A stretch of DNA of 64,000 bases from Bradyrhizobium sp. 200 (GCF_023100945.1 NZ_CP064689.1:2834001-2898000); one strand, 5' to 3'; positions 51,049 through 60,283 are shown, counted from the first letter of the stretch. Notes: generated from the letters alone by a model not told the origin. Made by a program: numbers and translations.

Positions 51049-51993
51049 TCAAATCAAATACTGCTTGGTGATGATCTCACCGAGCCGCGAATTGTCAGCG
51101 ATGAATTCCTGGATGAACTCATGGACGCCGTGCTGGAAGATATCGTCCATATGGCTGTGTTCAAGCCGGTTGCGCACGCCGCGGGCGTGGCGCTGGGAGG
51201 CGCCTTGGCGGCCATAGGCGACGCCGATCTGATCGAGATTGCGCACCAGATTGCTGTAGCAGCTTGCGAGCGAGCGCGGCAGCGTGTCGTTGAGGATCAG
51301 GAGATCGGCGATCAGCCAGGGTTTCAGCGTCTCGCGGTAGACCCAATGGTAGGCTGTCAGCGCCGAGACCGAACGCAGGATCGAGGTCCACTGGTAGTAA
51401 TCGAGGGGGCCGCCGACATGTTCTTCCTCGGGCAGCAGCACGTGGTATTTCACGTCGAGAATGCGGGCGGTGTTGTCGGCGCGCTCCAGATGCAGGCCGA
51501 GCCGCGAGAACCAGTAGGCATCGTTGCGCAGCATGGTGCGGTAGGCCGAACCGTCGAACCGCAATGACGTCTCCTGCACGAAGCGCAGGAACCGCGCCAG
51601 TTCCTCGCGGCTCGACGTACCCTTGCCCCAGACTTCCTGCAGTTCGATCCAGGCGGAATTGATGGTGTCCCACATCTCCGACGTCAGCGCGGTTCGCACC
51701 GAGCGCGAATTGAGCCGCGCCGCCTCGATGCAGTTCTTGATAGAGGAGGGATTGGACGGCGAGAACGCCAGATACTCGACCACGTTCTGCTCGGTGGCCT
51801 CCTGATAGGCCTCGTAGAAGCTCGCGCTGACGCCGGCCGTCAGCAGCGCCGATTCCCATTCATTGGTCTTGCCGATATAGGCGGCGGGAAGGGCAGTGAC
51901 GCGCAAGGTAGCGTCGATGGTGCGCGCGATATATTCGGCGCGCTCGACATAGCGGGCCAGCCAGTACAGATTTTCGGCGGTGCGCGACAGCAT
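51049..51993 (-). CDS. Alpha-E domain protein of the Anbu cluster
   Basis: A 314-residue all-helical protein. It opens with LSRTAENLYWLARYVERAEYIA, the typical alpha-E (COG2307) start, and contains NPSSIKNCIEAARLNSRSVR (quoted in part) and LGLHLERADNTARILDVKY, with its repeated Glu/Arg positions. It begins 16 bases after the ATP-grasp stop, so the two are cotranscribed. Published comparative work places alpha-E proteins with circularly permuted ATP-grasp enzymes, transglutaminase-like proteins and Anbu in a predicted peptide-synthesis and degradation system. Its own activity is unknown. Confidence 0.93.
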   Translation of the reverse strand: MLSRTAENLYWLARYVERAEYIARTIDATLRVTALPAAYIGKTNEWESALLTAGVSASFYEAYQEATEQNVVEYLAFSPSNPSSIKNCIEAARLNSRSVRTALTSEMWDTINSAWIELQEVWGKGTSSREELARFLRFVQETSLRFDGSAYRTMLRNDAYWFSRLGLHLERADNTARILDVKYHVLLPEEEHVGGPLDYYQWTSILRSVSALTAYHWVYRETLKPWLIADLLILNDTLPRSLASCYSNLVRNLDQIGVAYGRQGASQRHARGVRNRLEHSHMDDIFQHGVHEFIQEFIADNSRLGEIITKQYLI

Positions 51994-52009
51994 ACGAAAA
52001 TTTCGCTCT

Positions 52010-53428
52010 CTATTCGTCCAGTATCCAGGTGTCCTTGGTGCCGCCGCCTTGGCTCGAATTGACCACCAGCGAACCTTCCTTGAGTGCCACCCGCGTCAGG
52101 CCACCGGGCACGATGGTGACATGCTTGCTTCCGGTCAGCACGAACGGCCTGAGGTCGACATGGCGCGGCGCGAGGCCGGATGCGGTGCAGGTCGGGCAGG
52201 TCGACAGCGCCAGCGTCGGCTGCGCGATAAACCCCTCGGGCTCGCGCTTGAGCTTGTCACGGAACGCCTCGATCGTCGCCTTGGTCGCGGCGGGGCCGAT
52301 CAGCATGCCGTAGCCGCCGGAGCCATGGACTTCCTTCACCACGAGGTCGCCGAGATTGTCGAGCACGTAAGCGAGGTCCTTTGGCTCGCGGCAGCGCCAG
52401 GTCGGCACATTCTTCAGGATCGGCTCTTCGCCGAGATAGAACTTCACGATCTCCGGCATGTAGGAATAGATCGCCTTGTCGTCGGCAATGCCGGTGCCGA
52501 CCGCATTCGCCAGCGTGACGTTGCCGGCCGCGTAGGCCGACATCAGCCCGGGCACGCCGAGCGCCGAATCCGGGCGGAACGTTAGGGGGTCAAGGAAATC
52601 GTCATCGACGCGGCGGTAGATCACATCGACGCGCTTTAAGCCCTCGGTGGTGCGCATGAACACTTCGTCGTTCTTGACGATGAGGTCGCGGCCTTCGACC
52701 AGTTCAATGCCGAGCTTGTCGGCGAGAAAGGAGTGCTCGTAATAGGCGGAGTTGTATACGCCGGGCGTCATCAGCGCGACCGTCGGCTCCGCGGAGGCCG
52801 AGAGCGGCGCCACCGAGCGCAGCGCCGACAGCAGTTCGTCTGGATAGCGTTCCACCGGTGCGACGCGGTGGCGGGCGAACAGGTCCGGAAACAGCCGCAT
52901 CATGATTTCGCGGTTTTCCAGCATGTAGGAGACGCCCGAGGGCGTCCGCGCATTGTCCTCCAGCACGATGAAATTGTCGGCGTCGACCCGGACGATGTCG
53001 ATCCCGGCGATGTGGACGTAGACGTCGTGCGGCACGCTCTGGCCGTTCATCTCGGGCCGGAACACCGGGTTCTGGAAGATCAGGTCGTCGGGAATGATAT
53101 TGGCGCGCAGGATGTCGCGGCCGTGATAGATGTCGCGGAGGAACAAGTTGAGCGCGCGGACCCGCTGCTTCAGGCCCTTTTCCAGCAGCGTCCATTCCTT
53201 GGCCGACATGATACGCGGGATCACGTCGAAGGGGATCAGCCGTTCCTGGGCTTCGGCGTCGCCATAGACGGCGAAGGTGATGCCGATCCGGCGGAACAGC
53301 AGTTCCGCTTCCTGGCGGCGATATTCCAGGGCATCCGGAGGCGTCTCCTTCAGCCAGCGGGAGAGCTCCCGATAGGCCGGGCGGAGGTCGCCGCCGGGGC
53401 CGTTCATTTCATCGAACGCTACTGCCAT
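52010..53428 (-). CDS. Circularly permuted ATP-grasp protein of the Anbu cluster
   Basis: A 472-residue cytosolic protein of the COG2308 group, predicted to form peptide-like amide bonds with ATP. AGGATTT precedes the ATG. Recognisable segments are RVRALNLFLRDIYHGRDILR, FIVLEDNARTPSGVSYMLEN, TPGVYNSAYYEHSFLADKLG and LVVKEVHGSGGYGMLIGP, the last of which holds ATP-grasp lysine and glycine residues. It is the first gene of a three-gene operon with alpha-E and transglutaminase. No standalone peptide substrate gene is visible nearby. Confidence 0.94.
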   Translation of the reverse strand: MAVAFDEMNGPGGDLRPAYRELSRWLKETPPDALEYRRQEAELLFRRIGITFAVYGDAEAQERLIPFDVIPRIMSAKEWTLLEKGLKQRVRALNLFLRDIYHGRDILRANIIPDDLIFQNPVFRPEMNGQSVPHDVYVHIAGIDIVRVDADNFIVLEDNARTPSGVSYMLENREIMMRLFPDLFARHRVAPVERYPDELLSALRSVAPLSASAEPTVALMTPGVYNSAYYEHSFLADKLGIELVEGRDLIVKNDEVFMRTTEGLKRVDVIYRRVDDDFLDPLTFRPDSALGVPGLMSAYAAGNVTLANAVGTGIADDKAIYSYMPEIVKFYLGEEPILKNVPTWRCREPKDLAYVLDNLGDLVVKEVHGSGGYGMLIGPAATKATIEAFRDKLKREPEGFIAQPTLALSTCPTCTASGLAPRHVDLRPFVLTGSKHVTIVPGGLTRVALKEGSLVVNSSQGGGTKDTWILDE

Positions 53429-53648
53429 AAATCCTGACTATCCCCCAAGTCATTCGACACAGTGCATGACCTGAAGGGATGGTAGCAAGGCTCGGGCCAG
53501 CGCGATATGCATTGGCCAGCGGCATTTGGTATGGGTAGGGCGCCGCGCTGCCCTAAAAAAAGGCTGCCGGGTGCTTATTTCGGCAGCAAACCCCCGTGAC
53601 TTCAATGCGTTGCTTGCGCAAAAGTACCGGGACAGGTGGGGAGAAGTC

Positions 53649-54380
53649 ATGAGCGAGATCGTCACGGCGGGTATTCTGGTCATTGGCGACGAGATCCTGT
53701 CCGGCCGTACCAAGGACAAGAACATCGGCTTCATCGCCGAATACCTGACCAATATCGGCATCGACCTCAAGGAAGTCCGCGTCGTCGCCGATGAGGAGTC
53801 CGATATTATCGATGCTCTTAATGCGCTGCGGAATCGCTACACCTACGTCTTTACCACCGGCGGCATCGGGCCGACCCATGACGACATCACGGCAGACAGT
53901 GTTGCGAAAGCGTTCGGCGTCGGGATCGACCATCACCCGGAGGTGGTCGCCCGCTTCCGCGAGCGCTGGACCGAGCAGGATCTGAACGAGGCGCGGCTGC
54001 GCATGGCACGCGTTCCCGACGGTGCCGAGCTGATCCAGAGTGCGACCATCCTGGCGCCAGGCTTCAAGCTCGGCAATGTCATCGTGATGGCCGGCATCCC
54101 GTCGATCATGCAGGCGATGATGGACATCGTCTCGCCCAAGCTGAAATCAGGGGTGCGGATGCTCTCGGACTCGGTCCGCGCCAATGCGCGGGAAGGCGAT
54201 ATCGGCGGTCCGCTGCGCGAGATCGCCAATGCTCATCCGGACACCATCATCGGCAGCTATCCGTTCATGGACGAGGACAAGAAGCCGAACACCAATCTCG
54301 TCGTCCGCTCTCGCGATCCCGAAAAGCTCAACGCCGCGATGACCGCGGTGAAGGAAATGCTGGCGGGCATGCCGAGGTAA
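53649..54380 (+). CDS. CinA-like / molybdopterin-binding domain protein
   Basis: A 243-residue cytosolic protein from ATG 53649, with GGTGGGGA before it. The N-terminal 170 residues form a MoCF_biosynth domain: [19 protein letters not shown], then [19 protein letters not shown] and [15 protein letters not shown]. This is the first half of CinA; the C-terminal deamidase domain is missing, as in many alphaproteobacterial homologues. The role may be as nucleotide pyrophosphatase or molybdopterin-related, and is not settled. A gpt-like gene follows 74 bases later. Confidence 0.9.
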   Translation: MSEIVTAGILVIGDEILSGRTKDKNIGFIAEYLTNIGIDLKEVRVVADEESDIIDALNALRNRYTYVFTTGGIGPTHDDITADSVAKAFGVGIDHHPEVVARFRERWTEQDLNEARLRMARVPDGAELIQSATILAPGFKLGNVIVMAGIPSIMQAMMDIVSPKLKSGVRMLSDSVRANAREGDIGGPLREIANAHPDTIIGSYPFMDEDKKPNTNLVVRSRDPEKLNAAMTAVKEMLAGMPR

Positions 54381-54454
54381 CGGTGATTGCGGGTGATTTT
54401 CGAAGTTCGCAAATACGGGAGAACAAAAGTGACCGCTTGTTCTGGAGCGCGTTC

Positions 54455-54964
54455 GTGACGGAGCGCGAAAAAGCCACTCCGCCGCCGGAGAAAGCCTTTC
54501 CGGTTTCCTGGGACCAGTTTCACAGGGATTGCCGGGCGCTGACCTGGCGGCTCAACGAGGTTGGGCCGTTTCACGCCATCATCGCGATTACCCGCGGTGG
54601 GCTGGTGCCCGCGGCCATCGTGGCGCGCGAACTCGGCATTCGCATCATCGACACCGTCTGCATCGCCAGCTACGATCACACCAGGCAGGGCGATCTGAAC
54701 GTGCTCAAGGGCGTTTCGGCTGAGGTGGCAAAACTCGGCGGCGGCACCGGCAAGGGACTGTTGATCGTCGACGACCTCGTCGACACCGGCAAGACCGGGC
54801 GGCTGGTTCGTTCGATGATGCCGGACGCGCATTTCGCGGCCGTCTATGCCAAGCCGCAGGGCAAGCCGCTGGTCGATACCTTCATCACGGAGGTGTCGCA
54901 GGACACCTGGATCCATTTTCCCTGGGACACCGCGCTGTCGTTCCAGCCGCCGATCCGTCCGTGA
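54455..54964 (+). CDS. gpt: Xanthine-guanine phosphoribosyltransferase
   Basis: A 169-residue salvage enzyme that joins xanthine or guanine to PRPP. I chose the GTG at 54455 because GGAG lies seven bases before it and the length then fits the family; an earlier GTG at 54383 would add 24 residues that look unlike the family. The protein has [20 protein letters not shown], the PRPP loop [13 protein letters not shown] at about 103-115, and a C-terminal WIHFPWD with the purine-stacking Trp. A palindromic repeat follows. Confidence 0.9.
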   Translation: MTEREKATPPPEKAFPVSWDQFHRDCRALTWRLNEVGPFHAIIAITRGGLVPAAIVARELGIRIIDTVCIASYDHTRQGDLNVLKGVSAEVAKLGGGTGKGLLIVDDLVDTGKTGRLVRSMMPDAHFAAVYAKPQGKPLVDTFITEVSQDTWIHFPWDTALSFQPPIRP

Positions 54965-54979
54965 CGGCGAGGCCAAGCT

Positions 54980-55063
54980 GTCATTGCGAGCGCAGCGAAG
55001 CAATCCATGCCGCCACGTGGGTGTGGAGGAGGGATGGATTGCTTCGCTGCGCTCGCAATGACG
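54980..55063. repeat. Palindromic repeat, family D copy 4
   Basis: GTCATTGCGAGCGCAGCGAAG pairs with CTGCGCTCGCAATGAC, with AGCAATCCAT / ATGGATTGCT inside. It lies 16 bases after the gpt stop. Confidence 0.88.
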
Positions 55064-55090
55064 GGTGTGGCTAACGACTGAGCCAGTCGC

Positions 55091-55708
55091 ATGCCCCTTC
55101 AAAACCGCGTCACGCCCACCGGCGACATCATCGCCACCCCGCATCGCGGCCTGTTCACCGGTAACCGCGGCATCATCCACGACCCCGCGACGAAGACCTT
55201 ATTGAAAAAGCGCTGGTCGAGCCCGGCGTGGATCACCTGTCTCTGCGAGTTCAGGGGCTGGCGGCGGCCGGTGATGGGCCGGCGGAGCTGGACCGAGCTG
55301 TTCTTTCTCGACGAGGCGACCGCATTCGCTGCCGGCCATCGCCCATGCTTCTTCTGCCGCCGCGACGACGCCAACCGGTTTCGCGCAGCGTGGGAGAAAG
55401 GCAATGGCGTTACGGATGTTCGCGCGCGCGAGATCGATGCCGTGCTGCATCGCGAGCGGCTGGAGCGCGGCAGGAAGCGGTTGCACGCGCTGCCGATGCC
55501 GGTAACGCAATTGCCCGATGGCGCGATGGTGAGGCAGGGTGAAGACAGTTTCCTGATCCTGCAGGGCAGGGTGCTGCAGTGGTCGATGGCGGGCTATTGC
55601 AAGGCGGAGGTCGTACTCGATGAGGCGTTGCTGCTGACGCCGCCGTCAACGTTGTATGCGCTCAGTGCCGGATATCAGCCAGTACTGCATCCGAGCGCGA
55701 TTAGCTAA
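55091..55708 (+). CDS. Conserved hypothetical protein, 205 aa
   Basis: A soluble protein I cannot assign to a named family. It starts at ATG 55091 (PLQNRVTPTGDIIATPHRGL), with a strand-rich first part. A HRPCFFCRRDDAN segment near residue 83 places a CxxC pair next to a His, possibly a metal site. An Arg/Glu-rich helix (REIDAVLHRERLERGRKRLH) and a beta part (GAMVRQGEDSFLILQGRVLQ) follow. I recall similar proteins in other alphaproteobacteria. There is no signal peptide. It stands alone between a repeat and a convergent gene. Confidence 0.72.
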   Translation: MPLQNRVTPTGDIIATPHRGLFTGNRGIIHDPATKTLLKKRWSSPAWITCLCEFRGWRRPVMGRRSWTELFFLDEATAFAAGHRPCFFCRRDDANRFRAAWEKGNGVTDVRAREIDAVLHRERLERGRKRLHALPMPVTQLPDGAMVRQGEDSFLILQGRVLQWSMAGYCKAEVVLDEALLLTPPSTLYALSAGYQPVLHPSAIS

Positions 55709-55794
55709 GATTTCACGCCAAAGCCACAGCTTTTGACCAGCGCTGCGGCAGCTTCCGACCTCAAAGCAGGCTATCGGTCGTCTCGTTGGTAGAC

Positions 55795-56355
55795 TTAATC
55801 TTTTTGCTGCCCGCCCATATTGAGCCAGCCAGTGTTCTGAAGAATGATCTCTGCCAGTTCCGCAGGTCTTTTGCCGTCCGTAGGCAGAACGATAATGCCT
55901 TCTGCATCTTCGCTCGCCATGCGCCTTGCTTGCTGAAGCGAGCGCTGTGCCTGTTCGTCTGCCCCAGAACCGATCTCGCGCTGCGCAAGTCGTGCTAACA
56001 GTGTAGGCTCGGCAGCCAACATACGGACTACCGTAATCCGCGCTTCGGGTATGGCAGAAAGTATCCATCGTTTGTCAAAATTCAGGTGCATCATGACTCC
56101 TGACATGATCAGGCGCGTGTGCCCCAACGCTTGGTATGTCGACCAGATCGCAGCCAGGTTGATGCTGCTGACGTCAATCGTGCCGGGCTGAATTCTATCA
56201 AGCTCGTTTGTATTGGGGCGCGGGAACACCCTATCGAGTTCATCGGTCTCGATAACTGCATGCGCGACTTGAGCCGCGGCGAGTTGGGCACTCATTTCCC
56301 AGCTCAACGTCGATTTACCTACGCCGGCGGGCCCAGTAATCAGCAACAGTTGCAT
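55795..56355 (-). CDS. P-loop NTPase / kinase-like protein
   Basis: A 186-residue cytosolic protein from ATG 56355, after GAGGTGGC. The P-loop GPAGVGKST is at residues 8-16, just after the first strand (LLLIT). VIETDELDRVFPRP holds the second acidic motif, and LIMSGVMMHL a later strand. This small size with a P-loop at the extreme start is typical of gluconate-kinase-like or AAA_33-type proteins that phosphorylate small molecules or tRNA-like targets. The substrate is unknown. Codon use looks a little less GC-biased than that of its neighbours, which hints at recent acquisition. Confidence 0.75.
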   Translation of the reverse strand: MQLLLITGPAGVGKSTLSWEMSAQLAAAQVAHAVIETDELDRVFPRPNTNELDRIQPGTIDVSSINLAAIWSTYQALGHTRLIMSGVMMHLNFDKRWILSAIPEARITVVRMLAAEPTLLARLAQREIGSGADEQAQRSLQQARRMASEDAEGIIVLPTDGKRPAELAEIILQNTGWLNMGGQQKD

Positions 56356-56554
56356 GCCACCTCGGCTTCCAATTCGATCTCAGGGCCTCTGGTGCACCGG
56401 GCGGCTTGGCAAGTCCAGCGCATTTGAAAGCCCGCTTTCCACCAAACTGCGTCGTTTCCCGATGGCTGGGATTATTCCGAACTGCCGCATGGCCGAAAGC
56501 GGGTGTGACAGCCACCAAACCCGGCTATGCGGCACAATCCGGCTTACCGCATAA

Positions 56555-56579
56555 CGGATTGCTTGGCTCGCAATGACGG
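56555..56579. repeat. Half palindromic repeat, family D
   Basis: CGGATTGCTTGGCTCGCAATGACGG is the right arm of family D without its left arm. It ends three bases before the stop codon of the MetE-like gene. The rest of 56356-56581 shows no gene. Confidence 0.65.
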
Positions 56580-56581
56580 AG

Positions 56582-57604
56582 CTAGCCCAACTTCTGCCGC
56601 GCCAGCTTCGCGCCGGCGCCGAGCGCTGCGAGCTTGGCTTCCGCGATATCCCTTCGCATCGGCGCCATGCCGCAATTGGTGGTCGCGACGATGTTGCTGA
56701 GCGGCACGAACTTTGACACCGCCTCGATCACCTTCACGACGTCCTCGGCAGTCTCCACCGTATCGCTGGCGACGTCGATCACGCCGGCCTGCACAACCTT
56801 GCCCGGTAGCAGTGCCAACAAATCCAGCGGCACTTTCGAATTGCGACACTCGATCGCGACCTGCTGGATCGGGCTCTTGGCGATCGCCGGGAAAATATCC
56901 TCGTACTGCCGCCACTCGCTGCCCAGCGTCTCTTTCCAGTCGGTATTGGCCTTGATGCCGTACCCATAACAGATGTGGACGGCGGTGGTGCAGGTCAGCC
57001 CTTCGGCGGCGCGCTCCAGCGCTCTTATGCCCCAGTCCGAGACCTCGTCCATGAAAACGTTGAAGGCGGGCTCGTCAAACTGGATGACGTCGACGCCGTC
57101 GGCCTGCAGCGCCTTGGCCTCGGCGTTGAGTAGCTCGGCGAAGGCGAATGCCATCTTGACCTTGTCGCCGTAATACTTGTCCGCGACGGTGTCGGCGATC
57201 GTCATCGGGCCGGGCAGGGTGAATTTCAGTCTGTTCTTGGTATGGGTGCGGGCGACGCGGGCCTCATCGGCGTGGACGCGGCCCTTCAGCGTCAGCGGCG
57301 CCGTCACCTGCGGCACCATCGCCTTGTAGCGGTCGTTCCGGATACCCATCTCGACCTTGTGGGCGAAATCGATGCCCTCGACCTTCTCCAGGAAGCCGTG
57401 GACGAAATGCTGGCGGGCCTGCTCGCCCTCGGTGACGATGTCGACGCCGGCATCCTCCTGCAACTTCACCGCCAGCATGGTGGCGTCGCGCTTGGCGCGG
57501 GCGAGTTCCTCGCCCTTGGACTTCCACGGTGCCCACAGCATGTTGGGCTCGGCGAGCCATTCCGGCTTCGGCAAGGAGCCTGCGATCGTCGTTGGAAACA
57601 GCAT
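56582..57604 (-). CDS. Short cobalamin-independent methionine synthase (core MetE-like)
   Basis: A 340-residue enzyme from ATG 57604, after GGGAGG. It corresponds to the C-terminal catalytic half of MetE only; full MetE is about 750 residues. The start FPTTIAGSLPKPEWL is standard. The zinc ligands are visible: His and Cys in AVHICYGYG (near 210), Glu in IECRNS (near 250) and Cys in TTNCGMAP (near 310). It should transfer a methyl group to homocysteine. Published core methionine synthases of this size often need a DUF1852 partner (MesX) or take their methyl group from another carrier; no DUF1852 gene is seen here. The methyl donor is therefore uncertain. Confidence 0.85.
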   Translation of the reverse strand: MLFPTTIAGSLPKPEWLAEPNMLWAPWKSKGEELARAKRDATMLAVKLQEDAGVDIVTEGEQARQHFVHGFLEKVEGIDFAHKVEMGIRNDRYKAMVPQVTAPLTLKGRVHADEARVARTHTKNRLKFTLPGPMTIADTVADKYYGDKVKMAFAFAELLNAEAKALQADGVDVIQFDEPAFNVFMDEVSDWGIRALERAAEGLTCTTAVHICYGYGIKANTDWKETLGSEWRQYEDIFPAIAKSPIQQVAIECRNSKVPLDLLALLPGKVVQAGVIDVASDTVETAEDVVKVIEAVSKFVPLSNIVATTNCGMAPMRRDIAEAKLAALGAGAKLARQKLG

Positions 57605-57726
57605 GGGAGCCTCCCGGTCAGTCAGTTCTGATTGAGCGCCTGTCTGCCATGTCTTAAGATCAAGGTACAGAACAACAAAAGTCGCCATCATGGGGAATAT
57701 TCCCCACATCGGCAGCTAGGGGAGCC

Positions 57727-58428
57727 ATGATCGACCTGCACTACGCGCCGACGCCGAATGGCTGGAAAGTCTCGATCATGCTGGAGGAACTCGGGCTTCC
57801 CTATCGGGTCATTCCGGTCAACATCCGCGCCGGCGAACAGTTCAGGCCGGAATTTTTGACGATCAGCCCGAATAATCGGATTCCGGCCGTTGTCGACCAC
57901 GACCCGGCCGAGGGCGGCGATCCGATTTCGGTATTCGAGACCGGCGCGATCCTGATCTATCTCGCCGACAAGACCGGGCGTTTTCTGCCGAAGGAAACGC
58001 GGGCCCGATCCCGTGTCATGGAATGGCTGATGTGGCAGATGAGTGGGCTGGGGCCCATGCTCGGCCAGCACGGCCATTTCGCGCTCTATGCGGCGGAAAA
58101 AATTCCCTACGCGATCGAGCGCTACCGCGACGAGGCGGCGCGGCTGTATGGCGTGCTCGACCGCCAGCTCGGCCGGACCGGCGCCTGTGTCGCCGGCGAC
58201 TATTCGATCGCCGACATCGCCTGCTTCCCCTGGACCATGACCCACAAGGCGCAGGGCTTTACGCTCGACGACTACCCGAACGTCAAGCGCTGGTACGCCG
58301 AAGTGCGCGCACGGCCGAAGGTGCAGGCGGGATTGGCGATCGGCAAGTTCGTGAAGGAGCCGTTCGACGAGGAGGCGCGGCGGAATATGTTCGGTCAGCG
58401 CGCGAAGGAGTTGGCGTGGAGGAAATAA
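57727..58428 (+). CDS. Glutathione S-transferase (YfcG/Ure2-like)
   Basis: A 233-residue enzyme with AGGGGAG before its ATG. The N-terminal thioredoxin-fold domain has TPNGWKVSIMLEELGLPY, with the Thr/Asn that serve in place of a Tyr nucleophile in this subgroup, then NRIPAVVDHDP and the ES-type motif FETGAILIYLADKTG. The C-terminal helical domain has GDYSIADIACFPW. YfcG-like GSTs act as disulphide reductases or detoxify small electrophiles. It diverges from the MetE-like gene and precedes a HCCA isomerase gene, after a repeat. Confidence 0.92.
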   Translation: MIDLHYAPTPNGWKVSIMLEELGLPYRVIPVNIRAGEQFRPEFLTISPNNRIPAVVDHDPAEGGDPISVFETGAILIYLADKTGRFLPKETRARSRVMEWLMWQMSGLGPMLGQHGHFALYAAEKIPYAIERYRDEAARLYGVLDRQLGRTGACVAGDYSIADIACFPWTMTHKAQGFTLDDYPNVKRWYAEVRARPKVQAGLAIGKFVKEPFDEEARRNMFGQRAKELAWRK

Positions 58429-58440
58429 GCTTTGCCACGC

Positions 58441-58552
58441 CGTCATTGCCTGCGACAAACGCGAAGCGTTTGCGCAAGGGAGCGCAGCGACGAAGCAATC
58501 CATACTTTCTTCAGGCGGCGCGATGGATTGCTTCGCTTCGCTCGCAATGACG
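58441..58552. repeat. Palindromic repeat, family D copy 6
   Basis: CGTCATTGC ... GGAGCGCAGCG at the left, with an insertion of CGACAAACGCGAAGCGTTTG, is mirrored by CGCTTCGCTCGCAATGACG at the right. AAGCAATCCAT / ATGGATTGCTT lie inside. It sits between the GST and HCCA isomerase genes. Confidence 0.85.
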
Positions 58553-58592
58553 GTGGGAATGACACTGGTCTAAATCAACAAGGAAAAACCAC

Positions 58593-59201
58593 ATGCTCGA
58601 ATTCTTCTTCGATTGTTCCAGCCCTTGGACCTATCTGGCCTTCCACAACATCCAGCCGCTCGCCAAAGAGCTCGGCGTCGAGATCACATGGCAGCCGATC
58701 CTGGTGGGCGGCATCTTCAACACCGTCAACCCGAGCGTCTATGCTTCGCGCGAGACGCCGGTGCCGCTCAAGGCACGCTACATGAAGAAGGATCTCGCCG
58801 ACTGGGCGCGCTCCGCCGGGCTTTCGATCAAAATGCCGCCGACGGTGTTTCCGGTGAATAGCGTCAAGGCGATGCGCGGCTGCATCTGGCTCGGTCAGGA
58901 CATGGTGCCGTTCGCCACCGCCGTGTTCGAGGCCTATTGGGGCGGCGACAAGGACATCTCGCAGGACTCGGTGCTGACGGAGGTCTGCAAGAAGGCCGAC
59001 GTCGATCACGTCAAGTTCTTTGAGGGCATCGGCCAGCAGGCGATCAAGGATCAGCTCAAGGCCAATACGGATGAGGTGATGGCGCGCGGCGGCTTTGGCT
59101 CGCCGACGATCTTCGTCGGCAAGACCGACATGTATTTCGGCAACGACCGGATGCCCCTGATCCGCGAGGCACTGGAGCGCCTGAAAGCGCGGGCCGCCTG
59201 A
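58593..59201 (+). CDS. 2-hydroxychromene-2-carboxylate isomerase family protein (DsbA-like fold)
   Basis: A 202-residue cytosolic protein from ATG 58593, after AAGGAA. It has the start LEFFFDCSSPWTYLAFHNI, in which the Ser of SSPW replaces the redox Cys of DsbA, as in kappa-class GSTs and HCCA isomerases. It also has WQPILVGGIFN, VNSVKAMRG and the cis-Pro segment GGFGSPTIFV. The family isomerises ring-cleavage products in aromatic degradation or acts as a glutathione transferase. The next gene overlaps its stop (TGATG), so they are coupled. Confidence 0.92.
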   Translation: MLEFFFDCSSPWTYLAFHNIQPLAKELGVEITWQPILVGGIFNTVNPSVYASRETPVPLKARYMKKDLADWARSAGLSIKMPPTVFPVNSVKAMRGCIWLGQDMVPFATAVFEAYWGGDKDISQDSVLTEVCKKADVDHVKFFEGIGQQAIKDQLKANTDEVMARGGFGSPTIFVGKTDMYFGNDRMPLIREALERLKARAA

Positions 59202-60175
59202 TGCCGAAAGCCGTCGTCTGCCGCGAGCTTGGCCCGCCCGAGAGCCTGCGCCTGGAAACGTTTGACGCAGCACCGCTGGCGCCCGGGCAGGCGCGCGTTG
59301 CCATCCGCGCCGCCGGATTGAATTTTCCCGATGTTCTGATGGTGGCGGGCGAGTATCAGCTCAAGCCGCCGCTGCCGTTCACGCCGGGCATGGAAGCGGC
59401 CGGCGATGTCGTCGAGGTCAATGCGGCCGAAGGTGTCGCCGTCGGGGACCGCGTGATCGTCAAGATGCGCCATGGTGCCTATTCCGACGAGGCCGTGGTC
59501 ACGCCGTCGCAGCTCGTGAAACTGCCGTCGACATTCGACTATGCCGAGGGCGCGACGTTCCTGGCCGGTCACGGCACGGCGTACCACGCGCTGATTGATC
59601 GCGGCAGGCTTGAGCCCGGCGAAGTGCTGCTGGTGCATGGCGCCGGTGGCGGCGTGGGACTTGCCGCGGTCGAGATCGGCAAGATGCTCGGCGCGACCGT
59701 GATCGCCACGGCTTCAAGCGACGAGAAACTCGCGATCGCCAAGGCAAGGGGCGCCGATCATCTCATCCGCTACGACCGCGAGCCGTTCCGCGACACCGTC
59801 AAGCGCATCACCGACGGGCAGGGCGCGGACGTCGTGTTCGATCCGGTCGGCGGCGAAGTCTTCGAGAACTCGATGCGCTGCATCAACTGGGGCGCACGGC
59901 TGCTGGTCATCGGCTTTACCGGCGGCATCGGTCTTGCCAAGACCAATCTGTTGATGATCAAGGGCGCCAGCGTGCTGGGGGTGCGCGCCGGCGAAGCGGT
60001 GCGGAAAAATCCCGCGCTGGGCGAGGTCAGGATCAAGGCGCTGACGGAATGGGCGGAAGCCGGAAAGATCCGCCCCAACGTCTCGCATCGGTTGCCGCTG
60101 GAAGATTTTGCCAAGGCGATGCGGCTGTTGATTGACCGCAAGGCGATTGGTCGGGTGGCGCTGACGATGGGGTAG
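59201..60175 (+). CDS. NADPH:quinone oxidoreductase (MDR family)
   Basis: A 324-residue cytosolic enzyme whose ATG overlaps the stop of the isomerase gene. It has the GroES-like N-domain (LNFPDVLMVAGEYQLKPPLP, PGMEAAGDVVEV) and a Rossmann domain with VHGAGGGVGLAAVEIG for NADPH. No zinc-binding Cys cluster is present, as expected for quinone reductases. It probably reduces quinones or enones, and may act with the isomerase on one aromatic or xenobiotic substrate. A variant palindromic repeat follows. Confidence 0.92.
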   Translation: MPKAVVCRELGPPESLRLETFDAAPLAPGQARVAIRAAGLNFPDVLMVAGEYQLKPPLPFTPGMEAAGDVVEVNAAEGVAVGDRVIVKMRHGAYSDEAVVTPSQLVKLPSTFDYAEGATFLAGHGTAYHALIDRGRLEPGEVLLVHGAGGGVGLAAVEIGKMLGATVIATASSDEKLAIAKARGADHLIRYDREPFRDTVKRITDGQGADVVFDPVGGEVFENSMRCINWGARLLVIGFTGGIGLAKTNLLMIKGASVLGVRAGEAVRKNPALGEVRIKALTEWAEAGKIRPNVSHRLPLEDFAKAMRLLIDRKAIGRVALTMG

Positions 60176-60180
60176 TTTCT

Positions 60181-60283
60181 CGTCATGCCCCGCGAAGGCG
60201 GGGCATCCAGTACGCCGCGGCCTTTCCGCTCGAACACAAACGTCTCTGGAATACTGGATCACCCGCCTTCGCGGGTGATGACG
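60181..60283. repeat. Palindromic repeat, variant of family E
   Basis: CGTCATGCCCCGCGAAGGCGGG at the left is mirrored by CCCGCCTTCGCGGGTGATGACGG at the right, with CATCCAGTA / TACTGGATC inside. It lies between convergent genes. Confidence 0.85.
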
